Translations under genes and position numbers: made by a program
Notes under the pieces: model-generated
Database searches by the model: none
What the model saw: the letters and a program-made list of their open reading frames with translations, nothing else
What the model was told of the DNA's origin: nothing
Source of the DNA: Trichostrongylus colubriformis
Taxonomy: Eukaryota; Nematoda; Chromadorea; Rhabditida; Trichostrongylidae
Direction of reading: 5' to 3'
Assembly: GCA_963978905.1 (NCBI GenBank)
Contig: OZ022256.1
Coordinates: 19,221,743 to 19,285,742 of the forward strand
DNA length: 64,000 bases
In this document: piece by piece, positions 13,601 to 22,847 of the stretch
Numbering within the stretch: position 1 is the first letter of the stretch
How the letters are laid out: the number at the start of each line of letters is the position of its first letter

Positions 13601-16600
13601 ATCTGACTTCAAAATGCGAACGAGCTATTGTCACTTCGTTATTGGGTTTCTGCCACACTAAAGAGATGCAATCACCATGTAAGGGCCGTTGAATTTTTTG
13701 GAAAATATCGACCCACTAATCACGATATTGTGCTCAACCTGTACCCTTCACGCCAAGTTTATTCCGGAGAAAAGACAGATTTTCACGTGCAGAAGCTATT
13801 TTGGAATTGGCGAACCGTACTTCGTAGCCACTCTGTGTTTTCACCTCGAAGGTATGATACGAAAGTGCGAATACGCGCTATTGTCACTTCGTTAATCGTC
13901 TTCTGCCACAGTAACGGGATGAAACCTCAATACTAGGAGAAAATCGCACTGATCATTACTGTCTAAAGCGGATAAATCTGGTGAAGCAGGTGTGTTCCAC
14001 TCTATGTCAACCTTGAATTTCATGCCTTTATAAACCTACTAAAAGGTAAACACAAATCATAGCTTACTAGACTGACCGATTCACTTGGTACATGTGCAGC
14101 CGTGCAGTATATGTCAATCGGACGAGAGCCTCCAGCTGTTTGGCGGAATTTAGTCACCCAGCCTCGAATACACTTCATCACTTCCGGCTCCTTGGTAATC
14201 GGCACATCAAGTGTATGAACCCGTGCCAGCATTGGCGCTATCAATCGTCCAACCCTGAAATAAATTTCAAATAGTTTGCGGTTCATGAATGAAATCAGGT
14301 TTCATGACACTGAAATGGTATCAAATGGCCCATTGAATATACAGGGGGTGCCAAAAAAAGTAATTTTGCTCACGGCTCACATCTGCCATTTATACAAAAC
14401 ATAGGAAAATGAAAGAGATAAAAGCATTGGGGCAAAATATTCCCGAAATCTTCCTCTAAAAGCAGGAACGAGCTGACACTCACTACTTTCACTTTCATAA
14501 AAATATGGAACCTTTATGCAGCGCAGTCGGGCTTCAGAGCACCCACGGTATAAAGGTCCGCTTAAAACAGTGAAGCCAGGCTCCGTGGTAGGTCTTTTGT
14601 GGGAAGCTTCCTGAGGATTGGCCCTTCGGTTCATGGATGTCACAGACCCCTGCTGCTTGGACAAGGCTGCTATGATCCAAGTATCATTTTCATGCCCAAA
14701 TCCGCCTCCGGAGGGGTGTCAGTGGTAGGGGCACGTTTTGGGTTTTGGAAACGGAGGACGCTGGAAACCCGGAAAAAACGGAATGTTAAAGAACACCACC
14801 CACTATGAATCCCCTTAGGTACCCAGAGTGAAGGGACCTCAGCAAGGTTCTGATGAGGACGACAAAATTTCGGATTTTGTCCAGTCGAGGTGACACATCT
14901 TGTTCGCTCTTTCCTCGCTCCCGTTCCTGCTCGTGCAGAAGGCTGCCACGGAGTATAGTGATAGAGTGAAGTCTGCTCTTGAATCTGGGGATCAAAATAC
15001 CTCAACAGAATTTGCTGTTGTTTGACAAAGTGGGGTGAAAGTGGAGGAAACAAAATTACGTTTTTTGGCACCCCCTTTGAACTATGGCTGGATCTGATCA
15101 TTGAAACTAACGCAGGTTTGCTAATTTCGAGACACGTAAGTGGTCGGCTGGGAATGAATTGCTCGAAGCGACCACCGGGAAAAACGCCAAGCAGCTTTGG
15201 TCCAAGGCTACGCTCTGAAAAAAAGTCCATAAGAAAAGCATCTTAATGTATGTGTGAAGGTCCATTGAAGGACATGGTTTTGATCGTTAAAGAGTGATTC
15301 ACTGTTTTTCGATGTATGTAATTGGATGCTCATATGAAAACCATTGGATTGAACTTTGAAATTCTGATTTGTGAGGTAGCATTAGTTTTTTCATGATTTT
15401 ACCCCGTTATCATCTTTTCACGAAGACTCCAAATAACGGATACCAACCTGACAACATAGTAAAGACGACCGATTCAGTAAGAAGCTGGTCGAGATCGGAT
15501 TGGCACTGAATTCGCAGCAACGCTTGTCGAGCTTCCATGCCAATAGTGTCGACGTCGGGAGCCAATTCAACAAGGAACAACAAATTGGACATACCACCCC
15601 TGAAGAATGGAACGGTCATCTATCAACATCAGTTTATTTTAGCATTTTATATTATTACTGTTATTTTTATTATTTTTACTACTATAATTTTTTGCACTTT
15701 TATATTATTATTATTTGGATCCTTTCGGCTTGTTATATTGAGCTTTATAAATTCATAACGAAGCCCAAATTTATTTCTGAGGAGAAATTCGCAAAAATCC
15801 TCCTAACACGAGTACAAAGTCAAGGAACGATTAGTAAACGTAGAAGAACTCACGTAATGGCTTTGACACGGAACTGATCGAGCGTTAGCCGATTCCATGC
15901 TCCTCCAAGATATTTAGCACATAGATATCGCGTCCTGTAGAGGATTTCTGTGCTTATTGATTTGGAGGAGTCGAATTTTGAGAACACCGCCTGAAAAGGA
16001 CATGCTGAAGCAGTCATTAGTCATTTATACCGCAGCAGTCTTCCTTGGAAAATTTTTTGAAAAGATTTTGGTTTAGACAGAAACAAAGTCATTTTCATAT
16101 ATCAGAGTGTGCGTCAGGGAGGCCTACCTGGTCACTGGGACAGGCGAATTAGGTTACCTCGAGCATGACAAGTTTTTTGCTGATCCGATTGAGAACTGGA
16201 TCAGCTCACTACAAGGCCAGCAAGGAACATGCTGTGAGCGTTGAAGGAGGCGCGATGACCCACTTGGATCCTCTTGACGCACACCCGTACATCATACAAG
16301 CACTGCAGGGCACTTTTTTAAGATAATTTCTGCAAGCCGACGTACTGCATTTCACTGCTTCAAACTAAGGCGTTCACTTGAAGGAACCGTCCACGGAAAA
16401 ATGAGTTTTCTGTTACCCATATCTTATGTTGTGTTTGCCTAATGTGGGTCTCATGCAAAGTTTCACGCGAAAAAATGTGAATACGGCTGAGATACAGAAC
16501 CACAACGTCCGGATGGGCGGGGCCTCCGAGTGAAAGTCTCGTCCCGTCGTCCGCCGCCGTTGGGATCGGAAAGTGGGACTGTTCACGTAACTTCCAGTTC

Positions 16601-18536
16601 CTACAATGCGTCTGGACCACGGCGGACGACGGGACGAGGCCTTTACTCGGAGGCCGCGCCCATCCGGACGTACTTTGTGGTGGTGTGTCTCAGCCTGATT
16701 CGTCCTTGGACCTCTGGTGGTACCAGAGCTCTGTTGGTGATAAGGGTGCTGACTGCAACATCGGTGATAGGACGCTTCATGTTGTACCGGAGCAAAGCTA
16801 CACAATGAAAGGATCCTGAGTGGATTCAGAGGCTTTCCGCGTTCAGGAATTAGAATGGCAAAGCGCTTTTCAGTGAACCCTACAGCATGGCGTATTATAC
16901 CTCGAACTGAAGCATTACATCCCCCACAGAGGTCTCATCTTCACGCGATGAGTTGCATGTACAGTAGCGTACATTATACTGGCAGCTTCTGCCAGCCTGT
17001 CTATTTCTTGGTCTACTTGATGACATGGCGTGCCGAATTTCCGTTTCGCCCAAATTTGTCTTGCAAAAACCCTGCTAATTGGAATGAAATGCGCAATTTA
17101 TCGAATTAATGAAGTGCAACTAAAGATGGCGTCATCGAAGATCGATATGGGATATGTTGCCATCTTTTAAAAAAATGTCATATATATGAGGGTTCGTCGT
17201 GGTCTTTCAGCTGCGGCCAATACCGGACAAATAAGGCGTCGGTTTGTTCTCAAGAAGTACTCGTCTAACTAATTTCAGCCCTATTCGCTTGCAACAGGAG
17301 CACTAAGAGACATAGGGCTTGGATCACCAAAGAACGCAGAATCATATGCCACAATTGAGCTGTTTATTCACAGAAACGCAAAAATGTGAGGCCCGCAAGA
17401 TACATTTCTGAAACTTATCACGTATGGCTTGGAGCTTTCTAACCGGTTGGCACATGGTTTTCGATCGCATTGATCCACCTCCCAAATCTTTTGAGAAAAT
17501 GGCGTACTAATTGCGAAAGGGAGAAATCAACAGCAGCAATAATCTCCCTCTTCTAGACCTAGTAGTGTAGCAGGTTTTCGTGCAACTGATACGCAATCTC
17601 CTTATCGTTATACCCATAGCATTCGGTTCAATATATTCCCTGTGGGAAGCTCCCTCCTCCTCAGGCTCAAGCAGCAGCAACCGAATGCTTCCAACAGGAA
17701 TCCTTAGTGGGTCGCATTTTAGAATGGAAAGTGGAGGGGTCGGCCTACCTGAAATCCTCGAGGGTTCTTAGACGACCACCCATTTTCAGTAGCTTTAAGA
17801 CCGATGAGGCTCCTCAAGGCAAAAGCTGGATTATACCTCGCAATTCTGCGATATGCAAAATCGCACGATCCTACAGATGCGAATCGTCAACTCGCAGGTC
17901 GATACGCGCCCATAATCTTCAGTCAAACTGCAAGCGGATTGCGAGCTGATCGCAAAGTATAACCTCAGCTTATAGAGTTGTCAGTCGATAACCATAATTA
18001 GTGATAGATAGCCAAGCAATGATTATCGATTGACGACATTTTTTTCAGAGGAACTTCTTGAGTATGGAAACAGGCAACGTCGACCCAGAGGGCGAGGGCG
18101 TATTTCTGGGAATTTTCCACAGCCCTGGGTCCCTAGGTTTCACGCTTACCCATCTCTCCTTCCTCCCTTCCCGTTAGTGAAAACTAACACTCATCGGTCG
18201 CCTGTAGTCAATGCTCAAAGTTCAAATGACGTTGCTTTCATGGAATTCCTCTATCACAGCTGGTCTTTCTCAAAGACCAGCAGCTGCCGACAGGTGTCAC
18301 ACTGGACAGAAAAAAAGAACACCCGCACAGGACTTTCTCACGGTCACGTGAGAACTGGAATCTTGATATTCCCTTTCCGTGTATAACTTTACCTTTAGAT
18401 CACTGGAATCCTTTGTTCGATCTTTAAATTGCAATGAGGGATTGTTCTCGCTGAATGCAATCATATCGATGCAATCATCGGTCGGCGCTCTGGCATCGGG
18501 GGATTTTATTACCCTCACACATTCGGGCTCGGACAT
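4508..18536 (-). CDS. Choline kinase, ten-exon gene (full span with introns)
   Basis: Choline kinase phosphorylates choline with ATP to phosphocholine, the committed step of the CDP-choline (Kennedy) route to phosphatidylcholine; members are cytosolic. Ten exons join with consistent phases to about 453 residues, close to the usual 430-460. Visible in order: a poorly conserved N-terminus (1-60); the nucleotide-binding stretch ITGGMSNLLF (about 93-102); ERSLGPKLLG and GGRFEQFIPSRPL (145-170); LARVHTLDVPI; Brenner's motif HNDLQEGN (H273, catalytic-type D275); LIDFEY (D312) followed by YNYRGFDLGNHFCE; then the C-terminal NMYWVCWALLNAE helix and the FDYGSYARDRL tail. HNDLQEGN and IDFEYCSYNYRGFD match choline kinase; ethanolamine kinases normally read HNDLLCKN and IDYEY. 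The nematode CKA and CKB subgroups cannot be told apart here, so no symbol is given. Introns are long (up to about 4.4 kb) and loaded with transposons, but no exon is interrupted. The first canonical AATAAA on this strand downstream of the stop is distant, near 3891-3896. Confidence 0.93.
4930..5882 (-). mobile_element. Tc1-like transposon in last choline kinase intron
   Basis: Imperfect terminal inverted repeats (CATTAGCGCTCGAAAGTC at one end, CAGTAGCGCTCAAAAGTC at the other) with TA on both outer sides at 4928-4929 and 5883-5884. Length is 953 bp, shorter than an autonomous Tc1. It ends 39 bp from the donor of exon 9. Confidence 0.85.
5340..5710 (-). pseudogene. Decayed Tc1-type transposase
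   Basis: The minus strand reads LEKVLFTDKSKVNLFKMMGS, then FTPKYTEPTVKLGGGSV, the classic Tc1 W..V.F.DE..F.L / P....PTVKHGGGSV block. After stops it continues KLYLLNEFYRK and RRHTSQVAKKSL, the HT...VKKWL block. The N-terminal DNA-binding part is missing and stops interrupt the frame. Confidence 0.75.
5922..6071 (-). CDS. Choline kinase exon 9
   Basis: Acceptor TACACTTCAG, donor GTAAGG, 50 whole codons. ESTLFMAVANMYWVCWALLNAE corresponds to the C-terminal helix that reads roughly E...F.LASHFFWGLWSI..A in other choline kinases. The preceding 25 residues are an acidic variable loop. Confidence 0.9.
6072..7562. other. Intron 8 sequence without a clear gene
   Basis: Intron of the choline kinase. 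Repeated short blocks (TAATTAATGGTG near 6185 and 6650) hint at old repeats. No exon, RNA gene or complete element was recognised. Confidence 0.4.
7563..7815. repeat. Fold-back family C, diverged copy
   Basis: Arms with GGGTAACTATCAATGCTGCA and CACCGTGGCGTAGCAGAAAA pair with each other and resemble the better preserved copy at 32518-32845, including the central CTCAGTTGACCAA. It lies in a choline kinase intron. Confidence 0.55.
7895..7970. repeat. Short tandem motif CGC.CTCCATGTGCGA
   Basis: About three imperfect copies of a 20-30 bp unit built on CGCACTCCATGTGCG; each unit is itself nearly palindromic. Confidence 0.5.
8261..8300. repeat. Fragment of the GGGTGACGG element
   Basis: Contains TCATGTCACAGGGCAAAGGC then CACAGGCTGTCA, matching subterminal sequence of the elements at 38608-38828 and 39282-39566. 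No ends are preserved. Confidence 0.6.
8478..9222. mobile_element. TA-flanked element CAGGGGGTGCC, copy 1
   Basis: Terminal inverted repeats CAGGGGGTGCCAAAAAAA and its complement, with TA at 8476-8477 and 9223-9224. Length is 745 bp. No transposase was recognised, so it is probably a non-autonomous Tc1/mariner-superfamily element. Frames inside it are repeat-derived. It lies in a choline kinase intron. Confidence 0.85.
9223..10139. other. Intron 8 continued, minor inverted repeat
   Basis: No gene. Positions about 9760-9960 contain short inverted blocks (AAGCTTCTTTCCC with GGGAAAGGAGCTTCGACGTC), a decayed fold-back. Confidence 0.4.
10140..10310 (+). repeat. Dispersed repeat R, copy 1
   Basis: Blocks GGCGCGTTTTTCAACGC, GTTTTCAGA and CGGTGCCTTTAA occur in the same order and spacing in copies near 25155, 41635 and 43565. 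No protein was recognised. Confidence 0.45.
10459..10606 (-). CDS. Choline kinase exon 8 (GFDLGNHFCE)
   Basis: Acceptor CCATTGCAG, donor GTGAGT. The split codon restores Arg, giving YNYRGFDLGNHFCEYAYDY, diagnostic of choline kinases. It continues through PPYYKVYDDMFDVVYERKSF to CEAYLKEVYK. A tRNA-Trp gene on the other strand begins 36 bp upstream of this exon. Confidence 0.95.
10643..10714 (+). tRNA. tRNA-Trp (CCA)
   Basis: A 72-nt perfect cloverleaf. The 7-bp acceptor stem (GACTGCT with AGTGGTC) contains G-U wobbles. The D stem is GCGC/GCGC, the anticodon stem TTCGA/TCGAA with loop CTCCAGA (CCA at 10675-10677), and the T stem GGGCG/CGCTC with loop TTCGATC. There is no intron. It lies antisense within a choline kinase intron. 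Only short T runs follow, so the Pol III terminator is weak. Confidence 0.95.
11813..12552. mobile_element. TA-type element CAGGGGGTGCC, copy 3 (inverted)
   Basis: Reverse-oriented, diverged relative of the elements at 8478-9222 and 14342-15077, sharing ACGGCTCACATC and the A-rich subterminal tract. Ends read CAGAGGGGTGC and GACCCCCTCCC. The TA duplication is not recognisable. It lies in intron 7 of the choline kinase. Confidence 0.75.
12876..13006 (-). CDS. Choline kinase exon 7 (EGNILL and IDFEY motifs)
   Basis: Acceptor CATTCCAG, donor GTAGGC, ending in phase 2. It encodes EGNILLFDEYK, an acidic insertion (NDDGDIKSENDDMHETD) and PLVLIDFEYCSYNY. The IDFEY aspartate is the metal-binding residue of the choline kinase motif. 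Confidence 0.95.
13139..13246 (-). CDS. Choline kinase exon 6 (Brenner's motif, first half)
   Basis: Acceptor ACATTTTAG, donor GTGAGC, 36 whole codons. It encodes an acidic helix (CDELEQELQFIEEFL) and SPVVFSHNDLQ. The HND aspartate is the catalytic base-type residue of choline and aminoglycoside kinases. The motif is completed by EGN at the start of exon 7. Confidence 0.94.
13566..13935. repeat. Direct duplication in choline kinase intron 5
   Basis: Two diverged copies about 257 bp apart, each with GTAGCC.CT.TG.GTTT, GCGCTATTGTCACTTCGTTA-type and TTCTGCCACA blocks (13570-13660 and 13825-13905). Confidence 0.55.
14068..14254 (-). CDS. Choline kinase exon 5 (residues 180-241)
   Basis: Acceptor TTTATTTCAG. 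It encodes VGRLIAPMLARVHTLDVPIT followed by KEPEVMKCIRGW, matching the IA..LARIH.LDVPI.KEP block of the family. Two in-phase donors are possible: GTAAGC ending the exon at 14068 (used here) or GTCAGT ending it at 14077, which would drop three residues (VSL). Confidence 0.9.
14342..15077. mobile_element. TA-flanked element CAGGGGGTGCC, copy 2
   Basis: Close relative of copy 1 in the same orientation, 736 bp, sharing long internal stretches. TA precedes the left end at 14340-14341; the right end has lost its final bases. It fills most of the intron between exons 4 and 5 of the choline kinase. Confidence 0.85.
15112..15214 (-). CDS. Choline kinase exon 4 (residues 146-178)
   Basis: Acceptor TTTTTTTCAG. 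It encodes RSLGPKLLGVFPGGRFEQFI and PSRPLTCLEISKP, a very well conserved choline kinase block. The donor GTTAGT after GC is chosen because it restores Ala and keeps frame into exon 5. The donor lies only 35 bp from the end of a 736-bp transposable element. Confidence 0.92.
15448..15599 (-). CDS. Choline kinase exon 3 (nucleotide-binding region)
   Basis: Acceptor TTCTTCAG, donor GTTGGT. The split codon gives Thr at the 5' junction (AIT-GGMSN) and Glu at the 3' junction (MLS-E-RSL). GGMSNLLFLVEL is the family's phosphate-gripping glycine turn, and EARQALLRI carries the strand that usually holds the charged ATP contact. The position of the usual Y/F-G in the following LLRIYG motif reads QC here. 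Confidence 0.93.
15854..15990 (-). CDS. Choline kinase exon 2 (residues 49-93)
   Basis: Acceptor CCTTTTCAG, donor GTGAGT, ending in phase 2. It encodes a segment with CAKYLGGAWNRLTLDQFRV, matching the family pattern in which a YLGG.W helix precedes the glycine-rich nucleotide-binding strand. Confidence 0.88.
15991..16387. other. Choline kinase intron 1, first part
   Basis: No exon, RNA gene or element was recognised. Confidence 0.4.
16388..16700. repeat. Fold-back family A, copy with truncated right arm
   Basis: The left arm starts CGTCCACGGAAAAATGAG. Inner arms GCGGGGCCTCCGAGTGAAAG and ACTCGGAGGCCGCGCCC pair over about 100 bp around a short centre, and the right arm stops near 16700. The apparent frames are palindrome artefacts. 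Confidence 0.7.
16701..18392. other. Choline kinase intron 1, remaining part
   Basis: No gene. A 14-base hairpin (GCTGGTCTTTC with GAAAGACCAGC) lies near 18260-18283. The block TTATCGATTGACGAC at 18023 recurs at 27483, marking a shared repeat. Confidence 0.35.
18393..18536 (-). CDS. Choline kinase exon 1 (start codon, residues 1-48)
   Basis: It begins at an ATG that directly follows a TGTTTTCAG acceptor and ends at AAG before a GTAAAG donor, in phase 0. It encodes MSEPECVRVIKSPDARAP and onward to SSDLK. This N-terminal stretch is acidic, probably disordered and poorly conserved in the family. It is assigned to the gene by strand, phase match to exon 2 and clean splice sites, not by homology, so it is the least certain exon. 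Confidence 0.72.
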
Positions 18537-18549
18537 CTGAAAACAGTTG
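18537..18549 (-). promoter_or_regulatory. Possible spliced-leader trans-splice acceptor
   Basis: A perfect nematode-type polypyrimidine acceptor (CTGTTTTCAG) ends exactly at the start ATG of the choline kinase. No upstream coding exon with a matching donor was found. In nematodes this layout is typical of trans-splicing of a spliced leader onto the first exon. A non-coding upstream exon joined by cis-splicing is the alternative. Confidence 0.5.
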
Positions 18550-18668
18550 CAATGTAATGTATGATTTGATGTCAAGCAACATTCACTGGAATCACGACGG
18601 TAAGAACAACCGATAACGAAAGAGCGTGAGACATTTAGTGGGTGACTGATCTATACATCCGGATATAT

Positions 18669-19522
18669 TGGGCTGAGGAATAAGTTCCCGCGGTTTTTTA
18701 CTCTCTGTTTTTCACATTGTTCCCTTCACCTTTCGACGAAGCTTATATATGTTTTCGATAGAGCTTTTTCTGCTCTACAAGATCATACCACTCATCTTTT
18801 GTATCCTTTCATATTTTAGCATGTACGAAAAAGTTTCCACCTTTTTCATTCAAAATTGCGTGATGCACATTGAATGTTTTGGCACAATGTTCTGTGGTGT
18901 TCGATAGACCTTTTTCGCTTTACAAGTTAGTGTTCACGGTTTTTTTTTCAAATTAACTTCTGCCATTTTTAGATCATTCAAAAGGAGTATCAGATCGACG
19001 AAATCGAGCATTTTCGTGTCGAACAAGCTCGATTTCGACCTGATACTCCTTTTAAATAATCTAAAAAATAGAAAAAAATTAATTCGAAAGAAAACTGTGA
19101 ACACTATCTTGTAAAACGAAAAAAGGTTCATCGGACAATACAGAACATTGGGCCTAAACATTCAATTTTCATCACGCAATTTTGGACTGAAAAAAGGTGA
19201 AAACTTATTCCTACATGCTAAAATATTTATTGCATGCACAACAGGTACATGAATCATGAACTTTTAAAATAACACCAACGAGTAACAAAACTCAGAGAAC
19301 AATACGTCAACATGTTGTACAGAAATGCAACACAAGGCATTTAAGCGAAATTTTAAAAAAGAAGAGAAAATAGTTTTGAGTAGTAATATGAACAAAGATG
19401 AGTGGTTCTTGCAGAGCAGAAAAAGCTCTATCGAAAACGTATATAAGCTTTGTCAAGATGAATGGAACAATGTGAAAAACGGAGAGCAAGAAAAACCTCG
19501 GGATCTTGTTCCTCAACCCAAA
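18669..19522. mobile_element. Nested fold-back element, about 850 bp
   Basis: Outer ends GGGCTGAGGAATAAGTTCCC and complement (GGGTTGAGGAACAAGATCCC). Pairing continues inward through TATGTTTTCGATAGAGCTTT, TTCTGTGGTGTTCGATAGAC-type blocks and an inner palindrome at about 18931-19104. The whole unit is one long imperfect palindrome with repeats inside the arms. No coding capacity seen. Confidence 0.75.
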
Positions 19523-19856
19523 AACTGCTCGTAGGAACAGCGATGACCAGAGGGGAATTTAGTACGTGGCAGTAATCTGACACATGATTCGCACCAGCCC
19601 GGTATGCTGCCAATTTCATCAATCACTGTGATAAATGTTTTAATTCACGTGTGAAGAAAAAAACTGTGCAAAAGACGAGATAGATCTTTTGCCCAGCTCG
19701 GGTATAATCCAATGAAAGGGAAGTAAGAGTAGTGACAGATGCGACATAGATGGAATTCTGCAGTACATACCAGATCATCGTACTAAACCGTGAATCTCTT
19801 TGTAGTTAGGCATAGAGATAGCTGAGAAAGAGCAAAAATATTCCTTTGACACTTGC

Positions 19857-20275
19857 CTATCCCCCTCCTTGTCTCATTCTGTCTGTCAGTCCGTCTGTTT
19901 ACCTATTTGTCTGTTTTTCTGTTTGCCTGTCTTTCCGTCCAAATCTTCATCAGACTGTGTGGGTATTCGTGTGTCTGTGTGTCTGCATGTCGGCCTGTCC
20001 GTCTCTCCGTCTGTCTTTCTGCCTGTCAGTCAGTTCAGTAATCAGTCAGCTTTCCCGTCCATTCATGCATCCCTCGGTTTGTATGTCTGAGTAAGTGTGC
20101 ACCGTGTGGCCGTCTGCCTGTATGTCTCTCTGTCTCTCTGTCTGTCCATGTGTCCGTTTGTTCATGTGTACTTATATGTCTTTAGGTCTGTCTGTCTGCC
20201 TGTCGTTTTGTCAGTTTGCCTTGCTTTCTCTATAGACATTGTCTGTTTGTTTTGTAACTACTCGTCTGTCTGCAA
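19857..20275 (+). repeat. Degenerate CTGT/GTCT microsatellite
   Basis: About 400 bp of CTGTCTGT-like tetranucleotide repeats with many substitutions. Several overlapping Ser/Cys/Leu-rich frames are artefacts of it. Confidence 0.9.
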
Positions 20276-20687
20276 TATCAATTACAGCGTAAGAGAAGTC
20301 AACTCACACGATCATTATTTAGATTTAGACCGAATTTTAGGCACTCATTTTCCACTGTGAAAGCAGGACTTGCGTATTTGCGTATCAGGCAAAATAGCGG
20401 CACTGTGTGCTCTCTGTTGTCCTTCACACGTATAACAAAGACTTTGCAAAAGGCATAGCTAACACCACTTAATTAACTGAATATATTATTGTGTTACAGA
20501 TTGTTGAGTTACCTGTTATGTGTTACCTCTTTGACGTTGTCTTATGCGTACTGAATAAAAAATAAGGAAAGAGATGACAGAACAGGTGACAGCTCATAGT
20601 GCGGAGAATTCAGAACAAATTCCATGCACAACAGCCAAGAGACAAGGTGCTGCCATCCTATAAACAAGGGAAAGACACGAGATCGAA
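20276..20687. other. No gene seen
   Basis: AT-rich sequence between two repeats. No exon or RNA gene recognised. Confidence 0.4.
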
Positions 20688-21225
20688 GTGGCCATTTGTA
20701 ATGGGATACTATGGTACGACGTATTCTCGTACGCTGATCTCGAACCTCCATTCCAAATTGGTAGAACGATTCTGAGAGGAGTTATGGAGGTATTTTCGAA
20801 AAAACAGTACTTTTATATGGTAGGTTTGGGAGCCCGTAGCATACGACCCAGACGTTCTCGCGCAAAACCAGTGCGATTTTCGTGTTCAGGGGACCAAATT
20901 ACCTCATAGGATATGTTTTCAGCCAATTCGAAATTTGACCAAATTTCGGAAAAAATTCTCGGCCTACCCAATAGGCCTTGATTGACTAAAAACATGTCCC
21001 ATAGGACAGTTTGATCCCTGAACACGAAAATCGCACTGATGTTGCGCGAGAACGTCTGGCTCGCGTGCTACGGGCTTCCAAACCTACCACATAATAGTAT
21101 TGTTTTTTCAAAAAAAAAAACCTCCATAACTCTATTCAGAGGATCGCTCTGCTAATTTGGAAAGCAGGTCCGAGATCAGCGTCCGAAAATACGTCGAACC
21201 ACATGTATCTCATTCCGAATGGCCA
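20688..21225. repeat. Fold-back family D
   Basis: Two arms of about 230 bp in inverted orientation. The left includes GTAGGTTTGGGAGCCCGTAG and TGCGATTTTCGTGTTCAGGG; the right includes complements near 21010-21095. A weaker TTCGTGTTCAGGGG block recurs near 51118. Confidence 0.75.
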
Positions 21226-22847
21226 GTTCCACTTCGGGTCTTTCCCTTGTAAGATGCCAATGCGGGAGGTGCGTGGCATAGGAGAAAAGAGGGTACCAAG
21301 CAAAACTCTTTCAACAGCATTTGCACACGAACAGGCAGGCAGGCAGCTGGATAGACACATAAACACAATGATAGTAGACATAACGACATATGCACATTTC
21401 ACTCAAATACGCCATGAAACGGCGGTACTGAGGAAGAGTAAACGTTGACGTGTTGAGAGGCTTTCCACGCTGATGATCGCATGCTGTTAATGAGACAATC
21501 GTGAGCGCGAAATATGACAAGAACACCCTACTTGAAGTTGATTGGTAAAAAATGGACATTTAAACAGGAATTAGTACTACCAGAGCAGAGGGAGCGAAAA
21601 AAGTGTCAGAGCTCGAAGATTCGAAAAAGTGGAATCAAAACTCTTATTATACCGGTCAGAGTGTAAAGCTGGGCCTTTAAAGAGAGGAAGACTTCCACCG
21701 AAATCGTTTCGTTTAGCATTTCAAATTATTGGATGGTTTAATCATTCCAGATTTTATATGGCTGTGAATGGGGCCGTAGACATGGATTGTATACATGCGT
21801 GAGATGGGAAATATGTAAAATCTATGGGTTTAAAGGAGATTAGTCATAAACCGCCACAAAAGCATGTTTGATAAAACTTTTTTTAGTAAAGATGTAAGCT
21901 CCAGTTCTACTTGAACTAGTCCCTTAGACTAAACAAAGACTTTTCATATAAGCGTGTAGAAATGTGGATCTTTTGGAATTCACTCTCATAATTGTATTAC
22001 TGAGTGGGTGAAAAATTCTTCTTAGTCCCAGCCCTTAGTAATTCGTTACTTATTTACATTCAAAATACAATATGACTGAATATGACTGTCATACAGTGTA
22101 CTACCCTCTATCGCGGGGGTGGCACGAGATCACTCAGTCGGCTGAACCTACCAAATTTCGTAGAAACTGAGTGATCCATAACGGGGTCCATAGATACTCA
22201 CAGATTGGTGTGCGACAGAAGCTTGAAGGGGTGGTTTAGTTAATGCGAAGAAGCGACGCTCCTGAGTGGGCCGCCAACCAACGGAAACAGCAAAGCACAT
22301 TCAGAATGTCGTGTCGCGTATCAGAAAAATCATAATGAAATCGTGAAGTGACGTCAGTGTTATTGCGTTGATCAGTCATACAGCGTTTTTCTTATTTTTG
22401 ATCGGTCATTGCGGGTCATGTCAGAAAAATTGCCGGCACTGTTTGTATGGGACTTCCGTGATATACTAAGCTACATTTATTACATTCCCAGTACCTCAAT
22501 CTTTTTAGATACAGGATTTACCGAGGAATATTCGGACCGCAAATTCTTCATCTTCGACATCTACCACTCTCCAGTTCTCGTAAAGGATAAAAGCCCTCAT
22601 AATGGCTCGAGACATCATTGCACCCACTATGCTTGTCCATAAAAGGATGAAGGATAAAGTTTTTGGCATTAATCAATCCCTTCTGTGGGATGCGCCGCAC
22701 ATTTCGTTCCATTCAGAATCGTGATGGCTGGTGAATGTGATGTGGCCTATACAATGACTTGCGGTGGCCAGCCGATGTACAAGTCAGTGCTTTTATACTC
22801 CCAGACGAGTCTGGTGCCAATTTCCCGACCCCGGAAGGATGGAAGGC
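21226..22847. other. No gene seen
   Basis: A plus-strand frame of 77 codons at 22409-22642 has no recognisable motif. No splice-supported exon found. Confidence 0.35.

Noticed and set aside
14670..15230. A 186-codon minus-strand open frame
   Set aside because: Only its first part is real (choline kinase exon 4). The rest reads through the donor into intron and transposable element sequence.
16413..16808. 130- and 92-codon frames on opposite strands
   Set aside because: Both lie on the palindrome of fold-back family A and mirror each other's sequence.
19846..20360. Several overlapping Ser/Cys/Leu-rich plus-strand frames
   Set aside because: They are translations of the CTGT microsatellite in all three phases.
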